Assembly: GCF_040869045.1 (NCBI RefSeq)
Contig: NC_090319.1
Location: 64,142,779-64,206,778 of the forward strand
DNA: 64,000 nt
Reading direction: 5' to 3'
Source of the DNA: Eurosta solidaginis
Taxonomy: Eukaryota > Arthropoda > Insecta > Diptera > Tephritidae
Shown piece after piece: positions 22,386 through 33,415 of the stretch. The translations under genes were made by a program, and so were the position numbers. Under the pieces are notes generated by a model. The model saw only the letters and a program-made list of their open reading frames with translations, had not been told where the DNA came from and searched no databases. Every line of letters begins with the position of its first letter. Positions within the stretch are counted from its first letter, which is position 1.

Positions 22386-22674
22386 GGTGGCCGCCGTTGT
22401 GTGATGGTAAGGTGCTCCGCCTACCACACCGAAGGACTGGGTTCACTCCCGGGCAAAGCATTGTCAAAATTTTAGAAACCACGTTTTTCAATTAGTGCAC
22501 AATTTTTCTAAGCAGGGTCGCCCCTCGGCACTGTTTGGCAAGCACTTCTAGTGTATATCTGCCTCAAAAAGCTCCAATTTGTAGGTATAATTAAAAGAAG
22601 CACGACGCAAATTGGAAGAGAAGCTCGGCTTAAAATCCCTTTGGAGGCTATCGCGTCACATTTATTTATTTTTG
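22386..22674 (+). repeat. tRNA-derived SINE, copy 1 (internally deleted)
   Basis: The head GGTGGCCGCCGTTGTGTGATG...GCTCCGCCTACC and B-box-like GGGTTCACTCCC resemble a tRNA promoter. The body has GGGTCGCCCCTCGGCACTG and ends CATTTATTTATTTTT. Compared with copy 3 the segment between the GCCTCAAAAAGCT and CCAATTTGTAGG words is missing. It is a non-coding RNA polymerase III type retroposon moved by LINE machinery. Confidence 0.82.
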
Positions 22675-22767
22675 AAATTATATATATTTCATTTTATTTT
22701 CGTGAAAATACTGTAGAATGGAATCTCACACTTAAATCGAGTTAGAGAACCACAAGTTGTTAATTAC

Positions 22768-24745
22768 ATTTTTATACTCAGCTGAGCAGAGCTCACAGAG
22801 TATATTAACTTTGTTCGCATAACGGTAATCCGTAGCGGCATAAACTAATCGAGATAGATATAGACTTCTATATATCCAAATGATCTGGGTGAAAAAAGAA
22901 ATTCGTGCGTTCGTCCGTTCGTCCGTCTGTCCGTACGTCTGTAAACACGATAACTTGAGTAAATTTTGAGGTATCTTGATGAAATTTGGTATGTAGGTTG
23001 CTGGGCTCTCATCTCAGATCGCTATTTAAAATCAACGAAATCGGACTACAACCGCGCCCACTTTTTCTATATCGAAAGTTTCGAAAAACCGAAAAAGTGC
23101 GATTATTCATTACCAAAGACGGGTAAAGCGATGAAACTTGGTGGGTGCGGTGAGCTTATGACGCAAAACAGAAAATTTGTAAATTTTTGGACAATTGGCG
23201 TGGCACCGCCCACTTTTAAAAGAAGGTAATTTGAAAGTTTTGCAAGCTGTAATTTCGCAGTCATAGAAGACATCATGATGAAATTTGGCAGGCACGTTGC
23301 TCCTATTACTATATGTGCGCTAAATAAAAATTAGCAAAATCGGATGACAGACACGCACACTTTTAAAAAAAAAATTTTTTAAGTCAAATTTTAACAAAAA
23401 TTTTTAAATCTTTACAGTATATACATAAGTAACTTATGCCAACATTCAACTCCAGTAATGATATGGTGCAACCAAATACAAAAATAAAAAAAAAAATTTC
23501 AAAATGGGCGTGGCTCCGCCCTTTTCATTTAATTCGTCTAGATACTTTTAAGGCCATAAGTCGAACTAAAATTTACCAATCCTTGTGAAATTTGGTGAGT
23601 GCATAGATTCTATGATGATAACAGTTTTCGGTGGAAATGGGCGAAATCGGTTGAAGCCACGCCCAGTTTTTATACACAGTCGACCGTGTCCTTCCGCTCG
23701 GCCGTTAACACGATAACTTGAGCAAAACTCGATATCTTACTAAACTTACTCTTAACTAAACTTAGTTCAGGTACTTATCTGAACTCACATTATCTTGGTG
23801 TAAAATATGGCCGAAATCCGACTATGACCACGCCCACTTTTGCGATATCGAAAATTACAAAAATGAAAAAATGCCATAATTCTGTACCAAATATGAAAAA
23901 AGAGATAAAGCATGGTAATTGGATTGGTTTATTGACGCAAAATGTAACTTTAGAAAAAACTTTGTAAAATGGGTGTGACACCTACCATATCAAGTAGAAG
24001 AAAATGAAAAAGTTATGCAGGGCGAAATCAAAAGCCCTTGGAATTTTGGCAGGAATACTGTTCGTGGTATTACATAAATAAATAAATTAGCGATAGCCGA
24101 CAGATGATGTTCGGGGTCACCCTGATCCACATTTCGGTCGATATCTCGAAAACGCCTTCACATATACAACTAAGGGCCACTCCCTTTTAAAACCCTCATT
24201 AATACCTTTAATTTGGTACCCATATCGTACAAAGTCATTCTAGAGTCACCCCCGTTCCACCTTTATGGCGATATCTCGAAAAGGCGTCCACCTATAGAAC
24301 TAAGACCCACTCCCTTTTAAAATACTCATTAACACCTTTCATTTTATATCCATATCGTCCAAACACATTCTAGAGTCACCCCTGGTCCACCCTTATTGCG
24401 ATATCTCGCAAAGGCGTCCAGCTATAGAACTAAGGCCCACTACGTTTTAAATAATCATTAGCACCTTTCATTTGATACCCATATCGTACAACACACATTC
24501 TAGAGTCACCCCTGGTCCACCTCTATGGCGATATCCTGAAATTGCGTCCACCAATAGAACTATGGCGCACTCCCTTTTAAAATACTCTTTAATACCTTCC
24601 ATTTGAAACCAATGTCATACAAACACATTCCAGGGTTACCCTAGGCTGATTTTGCTAAATGGTTATTTTCCGTTATTTTGTCTCCAAAGCTCTCAGCTGA
24701 GTATGTAATGTTCGGTTACACCCGAACTTAGCCTTCCTTACTTGT
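22768..24745 (+). mobile_element. Helentron/DINE-like repeat, copy E
   Basis: Starts TTTTTATACTCAGCTGAGCAG and ends CTCAGCTGAGTATGTAATG, GTTCGGTTACACCCGAAC, CTTCCTTACTTGTTT. This copy shows the subterminal inverted repeat CTCAGCTGAG most clearly. It has a degenerate (TCCG)n tract at about 22903-22940, the module chain, and about four 128-bp units (24120-24650). Confidence 0.75.
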
Positions 24746-24779
24746 TTCAACTTAAGTAATAGCATTTTTTGCATTATAG

Positions 24780-25398
24780 AAAATTTTTATTGAGCCATGT
24801 CCGTCCGTCCGTCTGTCCGTTAACACGATAACTTGAGTAAATATTGAGATATCTTTACCAAATTTGGTACACGAGCTTATCTGGACCCAGAATAGATTAG
24901 TACGGGAAATGAGCGAAATCGGATGATAACCACGCCCACCTGATTATTTAGTAAATAATACACCTAGAATGCTGAAAGTTGACGTGTGGACTGATATTGA
25001 GACTCTCGATAAAAATTTGAAAGAAATTTTTTAAATGGGCGTGGCACCGCCCACGTGTAATAAAATCAATTTTACAAATATTCGTAACAAAATTCGGCAG
25101 AAAGGTTTCTTTTACTATAAGGAACGCTTTGAAGAAAAATTAACGAAATCGGTTAAGGACCACACCCACTTTTTATATATATCCTTTAAAAGGATCGTGG
25201 ACGAATAAAATAAACTATATCTTTGCAAAAAAGAGCTTAATATCAATAGTATTTCATTTCCCAAGTGGATTTATAACAATAAATAGGAAACACTTCAAAT
25301 TAAAAAAATGGGCGTGGCACCGCCCCTTTTATGACTAAGCAATTTTCTCTTTCGGGAGCCATAACTCGAAGAAAAATTTGTTCAGAATAGAACCATAT
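24780..25398 (+). mobile_element. Helentron/DINE-like repeat, copy F, left part
   Basis: Lacks the 5' terminus and begins at TTTATTGAGCCATGTCCGTCC. It is of the same subtype as copy C (ATTGAGATATCTTTACC) and ends where the solo LTR was inserted (25399). The matching 3' end is at 27725-27855. Confidence 0.68.
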
Positions 25399-25500
25399 TG
25401 TGACGAATATTAGCAACACTAAGGCAAACTATCATCTCTAAACCGATACTAAGCAGTCACTTGTATCTACATAAACAAATCAACAATTATGTCTACACAT

Positions 25501-26584
25501 ACTTCAGCAAAGCATTTGATACCGTCAACCATGAGTTGCTTATTCATAAGCTTGATTTACTGAGCTTTCCGTTTCACCTATTAATGTGGCTGAAAAGCTA
25601 TCTTTCTAACCGGACCCAAAAGGTCCTGTTCAAGTGCAATCTGTCGGAATCGTTCGGAGTTTCCTCCGGCGTACCCCAGGGAAGTCATCTAGGCTCTTTG
25701 CCCTTTTCATTAATGAATTGCCACAGAAAATATTATATTCTCATACTATAATGTATGCGGATGATGTAAAACTTTGCTACACTTACTGTCCTACCGATTT
25801 GAGTTCCTTGGATCTTCTTCAGGCCGACTTGGACTCGTTCCAATGTTAGTGCACAACAAATTTACTAGCTTTAAATTGCTCTAAATGTAAGCATATGACA
25901 TTTCATCGAGTGAAGCCAGCATTGAAATCTTATGTAATAGATGGTACGCCTTTGGAGCGTATATCTATTGCAAATGATCTAGGTGTCCTTTTTGATCCGA
26001 AATTGAATTTTAACATGCATATTTCATCTATAGCCAACAAAGCGTTGGGTTTACTTGGATTTGTTAAAATATGGGCCAAAGAGTTCGATGATCCGTACCT
26101 CACTAAGCTTCTTTACACATCGCTGGTTCGTCCAATACTCGAGTATTGCTCATGCGTTTGGTCCCCTGTTTCTCAAAAGCATATAAAGCGTCTTGAGTCA
26201 GTTCAAAAGCAATTTTTGATATTTGCATTGCGCGGCCTTAATTGGGACTCAAGTATCCACCTTCCTCCATACAGAAGTAGACTTCTTCTTATTAACTTAC
26301 CCACTCTGGAAAATCGGAGAATTTTACTGGTGGTATTGTTCATCCATAAGCTCATTATTGGAAAAATTGATTCCGCGGACCTCCTCTGCCGCTTGTTTTT
26401 TGCGGTTCCCCCTAGAGTATCCAGACACTACGTTCCTTTCTATTTACCCCTTCGTCGACGAAACTTTGCTAAAAATAATCCTCTTCTTATCTGGTGCGCG
26501 CACTACAATGACTTGTATAGCTGCATCAGTCTTAAATGTACTTTTGCCACTATACGTAATGCAATACTTGCCTATCTAATTTAA
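25501..26584 (+). pseudogene. LINE X reverse transcriptase, C-terminal part
   Basis: Plus strand. Motifs in order: AFDTVNHELLIHKL, GVSSGVPQGSHLG, MYADDVKLCY (catalytic YADD), DLGVLFDPKLNFNMHI, LYTSLVRPILEYCSCVW, and a C-terminal region ending RNAILAYLI. There is a frameshift just after the PQGS motif (about 25690-25700) and an in-frame stop at 25847-25849. The N-terminal endonuclease and the first reverse transcriptase blocks are missing because the copy is 5'-truncated. Confidence 0.88.
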
Positions 26585-26707
26585 GAGATACAAGCTAATT
26601 TAATTTGCCGGCATTTTATTCCTTCGATAAAAAACAGGAACTATCTCGCTTAAGGATGGAGGAACATTTATCAACATGTATCATTAAGACGGAACAAGAC
26701 AGTACTG

Positions 26708-27020
26708 TGCTGATTGGAATCTGGTGCATTCCAACAACGTAAAAAACATGCTTTTTCATGAGTCACTGACCGGAATCGTATGCATTCCGGCAGTATAATC
26801 TTATGGGTCAGGCATCGAGCTGATTGGAATCCGGTGCATTCCAACAACACAGGTCATGTAACTTTTTTATGCCTTGTGATGGCGTATCCTCATTACACTA
26901 CTCTTAGCACTGCTGGATTCCCATGACATGCTGATTGGAATCTTGAGGAATTCCAACAGGGAGATTGGAATCCACTGCATTCCGAAATCATGCTGAGCGG
27001 AATCTGATGCATTCCGCCAG
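26708..27020 (+). repeat. Six stem-loop repeats in the LINE X 3' UTR
   Basis: Six copies of a motif TGCTGATTGGAATC-n4-GCATTCCAACA lie at 26708, 26767, 26819, 26928, 26961 and 26991. Each can fold as GGAATC...GcATTCC. Compensating changes are visible: where the left arm reads CCGGAATC the right arm reads ATTCCGG, and AGCGGAATC pairs with ATTCCGCC. This suggests RNA structure is conserved. The role (perhaps recognition by the element's reverse transcriptase) is inferred. Confidence 0.8.
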
Positions 27021-27724
27021 TATAAGATTTCGGTATAAGATCTTATTTCTACTCATATTTCTTATTATTAATATATTTTGAAATTAAATGGTAATGTTCA
27101 TTAATATTTCTTTGTTTGTAATATAACATTGTTGAAATCTCGATATATCTTAAATTTTATCTTTTGAGTTGTATATTTATATATCTTTTTATTATGCAGT
27201 CGACCATAGTTTGTCGTCGACTTTAAATAATAAATAAATAAATAAGTAAATAACCAGATAAAAATAAATATGTACATACAGCAGCAGAGACACACTAACA
27301 GAAGTATGCAATCATCAGCAAAGTAGTTCTTACAGATACACATGCATATATCTGAGATACTCACAAAATTATGCAATCAATGCGCATAGTGCTATGCGAG
27401 AAGCTAGAAACGTGCATCTGTAGTTTATAGCTGGTAAGTTTATAGCTGGTAAACAAGTAGTAAATTCTAGAAGAAGAAACACCTAGAAGTATGCGAACGA
27501 CACAGCAGAGAGTATAAAAGGAGCAAAAGCTGAGTAAGCAAAATCAGTTTGATTTAAGCACGCTATCATTGGCGAAGTTTAAGTGTTATTGTGAAGTATT
27601 TTCAAAGTAGTCTAATAAAGACCATTTTGCATTATCGAATATTGGAGTTATTTATTCAACAATTTAGCGATACGAACGTTGGGAGAAGGTGCAAAATAAG
27701 CGGAGTTTCCCTAAATTCGTTAGA

Positions 27725-27855
27725 GTATGTATATGTTTTATTGCGCAGCCTTGTAACACTATTAAGCACACAAAACAAACAACTACAGCATTTCAAGTGT
27801 ACAGCGCGGGGTATGTAATGTTCGCTTTTACCCGAAATTAGATTTCCTTACTTGT
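27725..27855 (+). mobile_element. Helentron-like copy F, right end
   Basis: The sequence GGGTATGTAATGTTCGCTTTTACCCGAAATTAG followed by TTTCCTTACTTGTTTT (27806-27855) is the standard 3' end of the family, here with a few changes. It pairs with the left part at 24780-25398 across the solo LTR. Confidence 0.65.
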
Positions 27856-29092
27856 TTTCACACATACAACAAAGGTATTGCTTTTAAGCTTACACACACA
27901 GCGTCACGATATAGTCACACGTATAACGTCTGTGTTGACTTATGGATTGGAATATTTTTTTAATTGTATCTTTGATTTTACTGGTCTGTAAATAATTAAT
28001 TATTATATTAATTTGTTCTCATCAAGACCAAGTTTATTATTTTTGTAAATTGTATATTTTACCAATTATATTATATTAAATCATTATACATAGAAAACGA
28101 TTAAATTAGAAAAAAAAAAAATAAAGTTCATAGACCGTATAGCCGGTAGCCGGTTTTGATAGAGCAAAAGTTGTTTGTTCACCTGAAATGTTAGCCGGGC
28201 TGTTACTAAGCAATTCTCTCAAGCTATGTATAATGGGCCGGGTGAACAAAAAAAATAAGATTTTCTTTGTGTAGCTTTAACTTAAATTTAATCAAATTTT
28301 TATCGTGTAAATTCTTTTTTATAATATTTTTTTTGCAATATGTATAAAAAGCGCCCGCAAAATCTATCTTACTTTACTTCGTATTCGTTGTAAAATCTAA
28401 AAATTTTAGAATGTTTCCATCGATTCCTATATAAAATTATAATAAGCATAGCGAATAGGAAACACTTGGCTATAATTCAAACTGCACAAACAAAACTTTG
28501 TAGCGTGTACCTTTAGGTATTACATTTTCACAGGATAAGTCTATGTCTTTTAACCAAAAAAAGTAGTGAACCTAGCTATGCTTGATTGCAATGAAATAGA
28601 ATAGTTCAAAAATTTGCGTTGTGGCAAAATCAGTAAATCGGAAATGAAACTAAGGGTTGATGCCATTTTAATAGATGCTTACTTTTTCCCTAAACCTTTA
28701 AGCTTCATACCTAGAGACGGCATTCTACCGGGTATTTACCATTTTTATGCACTGAAAGAAATGGTGCTAATAAAATCAACAAATCGGCTCTGTTGTTCTT
28801 CACTTAACGGAGATTCGGTGAAACTGATCGAATTATGAACAAATTAGTTTAGTCATTTCAACAGAAGACAAATTGCCGCTCTTAAGTTAACAAAATTTTG
28901 TAAAATTGACATATTCCTAATCAATCTAACTGATTTTTTTGTCAACGCAACTGATCTCACTGGTCGTTTCAACAGCGAACATTTGTCAATACATGAGCAA
29001 ATTTCAAAGAGAATTTTACGCTCACTGCGCTCTCTACTTTGTACTGATGTATGCTGTGTACTATATGTATGCACATATTTACGTATGTATAT
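27856..29092. other. Unidentified AT-rich stretch
   Basis: No gene, terminal repeat or array recognised. Short frames (for example 28614-28838) lack motifs and do not exceed chance for this composition. Confidence 0.5.
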
Positions 29093-29324
29093 GGCGGCCG
29101 CCGTGGTGTGATGGTAGCGTGCTCCGCCTACCACACCGAGGACCCTGGGTGCACACCCCGGGCAAAGCCACATAAAAATTTTAGAAATATGGTTTTTCAA
29201 TTATAAGAAAATTTTCTAAGCGGGGTCGCCCCTCGGCACTGTACGGCAAGCACTCCGAGTGTATTTCTGCCATGAAAAGATTTCAGCGAAAACTCATCTG
29301 CCCTGCAAATGCCGCAACTTTCGT
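29093..29324 (+). repeat. tRNA-derived SINE, copy 2 (3'-truncated)
   Basis: Starts GGCGGCCGCCGTGGTGTGATG, with an A-box-like GTGTGATGGTAGCG and a degenerate B-box (GGGTGCACACC). The body GCGGGGTCGCCCCTCGGCAC is conserved. It is lost after CTCATCTGCCCTGCAAATGCC, so the 3' half and tail are missing. No duplication flanks it. Confidence 0.8.
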
Positions 29325-30510
29325 ACAAAGCTGTCGCAACAACTTTTTTTGTTCATTTGACTATTAAAACGGTCAATTACGAATCAACGATTTGTGCGCA
29401 GTTGATTCAACATCTTGTTGCGATGGATAAAAATTGACAGAAATTTCGGTTGAATTGACCCGTATTTCCGTTGATTTTACCAGTCTTTTTTTTCAGTGTG
29501 GGTAAATACCAGGAAAATACCCGGAATATTCCTTTCTTGTATCTTTTTTTTGGATATTTAAAAATAATTTGAAACGAGGCTGCTTGGAATAGCAGTTCAA
29601 AAATTAAATTGATACGTCATTTGAAATAAAGAAATCTTCGTTTCGATTTTAAACAAGCAACCCAGCAAAAATTCGGAGTCAACAATTAGTCCGAACTCAT
29701 TAAGGACCGTGAAGTAAATACGGTAAGACTCCTAGCAGGCGCATATGTAGCTCATATTTTATCGCTAATAAGACTCCTACACAGGCCTCTTTTCGATGTC
29801 ATTTATGAGCCTTATTGGTCTCATAAACTGCCTATTTTGAGTTCTATAATGACACAATTCAGGGCTTTTAGGAAGAATTATTATATCCGAAGCGGAAAAT
29901 ATAGGGAAACAATTTTCGTAATAAAACTCCTCTGAAATTATCCTGTTGATAGAAATGAAATAAGTTTTAATTGAATTAAAATTTTATTTAGAATAAATTA
30001 TCACAGAAAAATTTCTGAATTTTTATTCGGCCGCTACGCTCGTTTACCATTTTAATATTTTTCGTTTGTTCATAATTTCATCAAATTTGAGTCATAACAG
30101 ACTCTTAGGTGATAAAATTTCTGAGGCTTATATTTTTCACATATTATTAAACTCCAAAATTTTAGGAGCTTCGAGAATGTCTATAGCGTACACTTAAACA
30201 TGTCCATGGCGCTCATAATTTAACAATCCAAAAGGAGTGGTAAATTAAGGAATCAGAAAAAGGATCATAATTCGTAATTCAACCGATAAAAACAATTTAG
30301 TACATTTTGGACTGAATTTGTGTTTCTTTCCCATATTTTCTAAAAGATAATTTATACCTACCCCTCTTTTTGGTAATTATTTGGGTGTTGTGATTGAAGT
30401 TCATTCTGCAAGCACCTACCTCATAATTTTAAACAAAACACTTGTTCCGAAATCAAATCTCTTTTGCTTTTGCTTCAAAAGCTGAATATAAAAGTAAATT
30501 TGTTCAATCA
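29325..30510. other. Unidentified AT-rich stretch
   Basis: No coding region or recognisable repeat. The composition is uniformly AT-rich with short poly-A/T runs. Confidence 0.5.
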
Positions 30511-30520
30511 CGATTCGTTA

Positions 30521-30878
30521 AAAATAAATAAATGTAAGGCGCGATAACCTCCGAAGAGATCTAAGGCCGAGCTTCTCTTCCAATTTGCGTCGTGCTCCTC
30601 TTGATTTTCCCTACAAATTGGCCGGACGGGACCTACATATTTTATGCCGACTCCGAACGGCATCTGCAAGGCAGATGAGTTTTCACTGAGAGCTTTTCAT
30701 GCCAGAAATGCACTCGGAGCGCTTGCCAAACACTGCCGAGGGGCGACCCCGCTTAGAAAAATTTTCTTTTAATTGAAAAACGTTATTTCTAAAATTTTGA
30801 TGTTGCTTTGCCCGGGGTGCGAACCCAGGGCATACGGTGTGGCAGGCGGAGCACGCTATCATCACACCACGGTGGCCG
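30521..30878 (-). repeat. tRNA-derived SINE, copy 3 (full length, TSD)
   Basis: This is the most complete copy, 358 bp on the minus strand. The head GCGGCCACCGTGGTGTGATG has an A-box, and the B-box region GGGTTCGCACCCC at about 30815-30828 matches the GGTTCGANNCC consensus well. The tail is (ATTT)n. A 10-bp target duplication CGATTCGTTA flanks it (30511-30520 and 30879-30888), proving retroposition and defining both ends. No open frame here is meaningful. Confidence 0.9.
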
Positions 30879-30888
30879 CGATTCGTTA

Positions 30889-31398
30889 TTCATTTATAAA
30901 GTTACCGCTTTCAAGAAGTATTCCTGCCTTACTTACAGTTAAAATATTTCTTATGCCAAGCTACTTAGTTTTCAACTATTCGGCGTGCCTTAACAACACA
31001 ATACTCCTGCAATTTTTACATGGGATTTCTTTGTAAAAAATTTTGAAAGTGTTACCAAACATAATACCAATTTTTCGTATCAAGTCATCTTTGTTCATAG
31101 TGTGTATTTTTGAAGCTCCCATAGAAATAGTCCTTATCCACGTTGTCCATGTCTTCTGTCAGCCCTTACGCACAGACAAACGGTGTATTGATATTAGCAG
31201 TGTGGCACGGTTGCCACTTTTAGTCCATTTGGACCAAAAATGGTCCCTTCCAACCCCATTTGGTTCGCTGGTCCCTTTTTTTCAATTTTGGTCCTTTTTA
31301 GGCAGTAGCCACGATTTTGGTACTTTTCTTCCTTTTTCACTGAGGGTAAATTCACAACTCTGTCCACAGCATTTGGCACACTTTCATTAACTCACATA
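30889..31398. other. Spacer with a possible hAT-like left end
   Basis: No gene. At 31197-31330, CAGTGTGGCACGGTTGCCAC is followed by several TGGTCC(A/C)TTTTT words, which resembles the end of a hAT-type element with subterminal repeats. No inverted partner was found, so the call stays open. Confidence 0.35.
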
Positions 31399-31552
31399 TA
31401 CCCTGCAGTCAAACCAACTAGTTGTATACTAGAAGAATACTAATTTGCCAAAAATTCCAACTAGTATGAGTTCTGCCTTTTTTCCATATTAGCAACTGGT
31501 ATTTTTAATACGGCGATGTCCTACGAAATATCAATTTTCAGCTTCTGCATCA

Positions 31553-31735
31553 GCATCATACCAATTGACAAACTAGTCATTATATACACCAACATCATAC
31601 CAGTTGACATACTAGTCATTATATACACCAACATCATACCAGATGACATACTAGTCAGTCTATGCATCATTGTAATACCAGTTGAGATACTAGTCGATAT
31701 TTGCATCAGCATCCTACTAGTTAATACACTAGTCC
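31553..31735. repeat. 39-bp minisatellite, about five units
   Basis: Units built on CATCATACCAGTTGACATACTAGTC and TATATACACCAA. The first two are nearly identical and the rest diverge. Because 39 is a multiple of three, both strands stay open and give repetitive 13-residue peptides; these are composition artefacts rather than genes. Confidence 0.85.
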
Positions 31736-31817
31736 TAGTTGGGTTGATAAATTACTTTAAAATTGATAAATTAGCTCAAATTCATTCTATTCATTATATT
31801 TCATATATATAAAAAGT

Positions 31818-32078
31818 ATGTATATTAGACTGGGTCGATTTATCAACCGATATCGCGCCATTGATTTTTACAACAGTTTTTTGAAAAAAAAAATATTTTT
31901 TGGGTTTTGGGGAGTGTTTTGGTCGAAAAATTTACCCTTTCGCCATTATTTTTTTCGCGGGCTCGAAAATTATTTTTTTGGGTATTTTTTTTTCTTAAGT
32001 CCAAATCCTATTGAAGAATCGATGGCGCGATATTGGTTAGCTTTCGTCCATACAAATCGACCCAAGTTAATATACATA
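31818..32078. mobile_element. Small MITE nested in the TA-flanked element
   Basis: The left end GTATGTATATTAGACTGGG and right end CCCAAGTTAATATACATAC are inverted, followed on both sides by TCGATTT/AAATCGA and an inner pair TCGCGCCAT/ATGGCGCGA. It is about 260 bp, with T-rich loops and no coding capacity. Confidence 0.65.
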
Positions 32079-32429
32079 CATATATCACTTTAAAATTTAC
32101 CACTTCAATACATTATACTTTGGAATAAATTTTAATAAAAATACGTACATATATATAAAACCTAAAAAGTAACGGAATAACACATGCCAATTTTGTGATC
32201 TATCAGGGGAGCCGGCGGACCATATCCTGTGACGCAATCTCAAGACACAAGGCTAAGTTTACGGGCTCATCATGGCCAGAACATTCCCACATTAAATCTC
32301 TCAAGCCAAGAGAACAGCTAGGGTTCATCAAGGAAGTCGGCTTGGATGATGTGCTGTGAAGGAGATGAGGGCACAATAGACCAATTGTTGCAGTGCAATC
32401 TTCAATAAATTATCTATCTATCTAACAGA

Positions 32430-32990
32430 GAAGGACGAACCAGTCGTGGTTGACTACGTCAAAACAGGCCAAGCTGCACTAGCACCGTCCTATGCTTAGT
32501 GTTAATGGAGTTCAGAACAGTGGTAGTGATATGCACTTTACGGAAGTCATGCTGATGGCTGGATAACCGAAAAATTTCATTTAGTTGAGGGAATCGTAAC
32601 GGCTTCAAATGTTTTCGTTACTGACCAAAGGCATAATATCGTTAGGTACTGCCTGGGTTTCCGGTCTTTGGTAGCGGTTTTATCCTTGCCATTCTCCGTT
32701 ATTCTGGAATGGCAAAGGCTTTTAATGCCAAGTAGAAAAAATGTGCTAGGCTGCTGATGCCCTCATGGCCAAGGTGTTTTGGCATCGGCATAGGTTATCC
32801 ATCTGGGACTATTGATATGGAAGGCTTAGCGTTTTCAATATCTTCTTTAACCTCTGTTGAGTAACGGTGAGGGTCGACTCGTCATGCTTGTGTTTATGTG
32901 CCCGTTGATTTGGACGATATCTAGCATTGTCAATTGAAGTATGGATTGCAAACTGGTACTCGCGCATTTCCTCGAGTCCGACAGACGAAA
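32430..32990 (-). pseudogene. Antisense LINE reverse transcriptase fragment
   Basis: Read on the minus strand, pieces such as MPKHLGHEGISSLAHFF...ALKAFAIPE, then RMARIKPLPKTGNPG, then FDVVNHDW match the reverse transcriptase blocks '[25 protein letters not shown]', '[12 protein letters not shown]' and 'AFDTVNH' of the LINE at 58657-60093. Frames are broken by several shifts and stops. It is a small relic carried inside the TA-flanked element. Confidence 0.6.
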
Positions 32991-33170
32991 TTCTAGTTGA
33001 ATAAATTATTCAAATACTAACTACTATGAATAACACCACAAAATCATATTCAATGAACCATTCTAAAACTGACTAATATGATGAACGCCACAAAATTCTA
33101 GTCAAATAACTACTCATACACTAACTAGTATCAATAACCCCACAAAATTCTAGTCAATGAACTAGAATGT
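32990..33170. repeat. About 53-bp tandem repeat, right side
   Basis: About three and a half units of AATTCTAGTCAAATAACTAC... ending ...CCACAAAATT. They share the ACTAGT/CTAGT words with the left array, so both sides of the element evolved similar repeats. Confidence 0.7.
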
Positions 33171-33415
33171 TTGCTGACTACTTTGCTTTTGACTGCAGGG
33201 TAATTTTCAATTTACTTATGTATATGGAAATCTTACCACCAAAATTGCTCAGTCAATAAAATGTAGCAGACCAGACCCCATAAACTTTAATAACAATGCT
33301 GTTAACTAATTTCTTGTACCTACTTAAATGTAATCAGGTTCCGTTCTTGCACAGTTGAAACTTTTAAGACGATTGATTTTTAATCTCAACGTTCAGGGGA
33401 AAAAGTAAACATAAT

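Larger units (their letters stand above)
25501..27255 (+). mobile_element. 5'-truncated LINE (element X) inside the solo LTR
   Basis: A non-LTR retrotransposon that begins in the middle of reverse transcriptase ([11 protein letters not shown]), continues to the end of the ORF, has a 3' UTR of about 650 bp, and ends in an (AAATAAT)-type tail at 27222-27250. Truncation at the 5' end is usual for target-primed insertion. The host LTR sequence resumes right after the tail. Jockey/CR1-like by motif; the precise clade is not assigned. Confidence 0.85.
25399..27724 (+). mobile_element. Solo LTR of the gypsy-type family, split by a LINE
   Basis: 25399-25500 (TGTGACGAATATTAGCAACA...) and 27255-27724 (...CGTTGGGAGAAGG, CTAAATTCGTTAGA) are the two parts of one LTR. 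It is the reverse complement of the LTRs at 2029 and 6559. TATAAAA (27513-27519) and AATAAAG (27611) are conserved in position. No internal retrotransposon sequence adjoins it, so it is a solo LTR left by LTR-LTR recombination. Flanks are ATAT on the left and GTAT on the right, consistent with a duplication that has mutated once. It sits in Helentron-like copy F. Confidence 0.85.
31401..33200. mobile_element. TA-flanked inverted-repeat element with internal satellites
   Basis: The left end CCCTGCAGTCAAA and right end TTTGACTGCAGGG are exact 13-bp inverted repeats, and each is next to TA (31399-31400 and 33201-33202), giving a TA target duplication. Both subterminal zones consist of ACTAGT-containing tandem repeats of different period (39 bp left, about 53 bp right). 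The middle holds a nested MITE and an antisense LINE fragment. No transposase is encoded. TA duplications suggest the Tc1/mariner group, but internal tandem repeats are unusual there. Confidence 0.75.

Noticed and set aside
29093..29324. tRNA gene suggested by A and B boxes
   Set aside because: No cloverleaf or anticodon stem fits and the sequence continues into a conserved SINE body.
31197..31330. Complete hAT element with TGGTCCCTTTTT words
   Set aside because: Only a possible left end is visible; no inverted partner or duplication found, so not called.
31516..31812. 98-codon frame with 13-residue repeats
   Set aside because: It translates the 39-bp minisatellite, and the opposite strand is open too; this is a period-of-three artefact.
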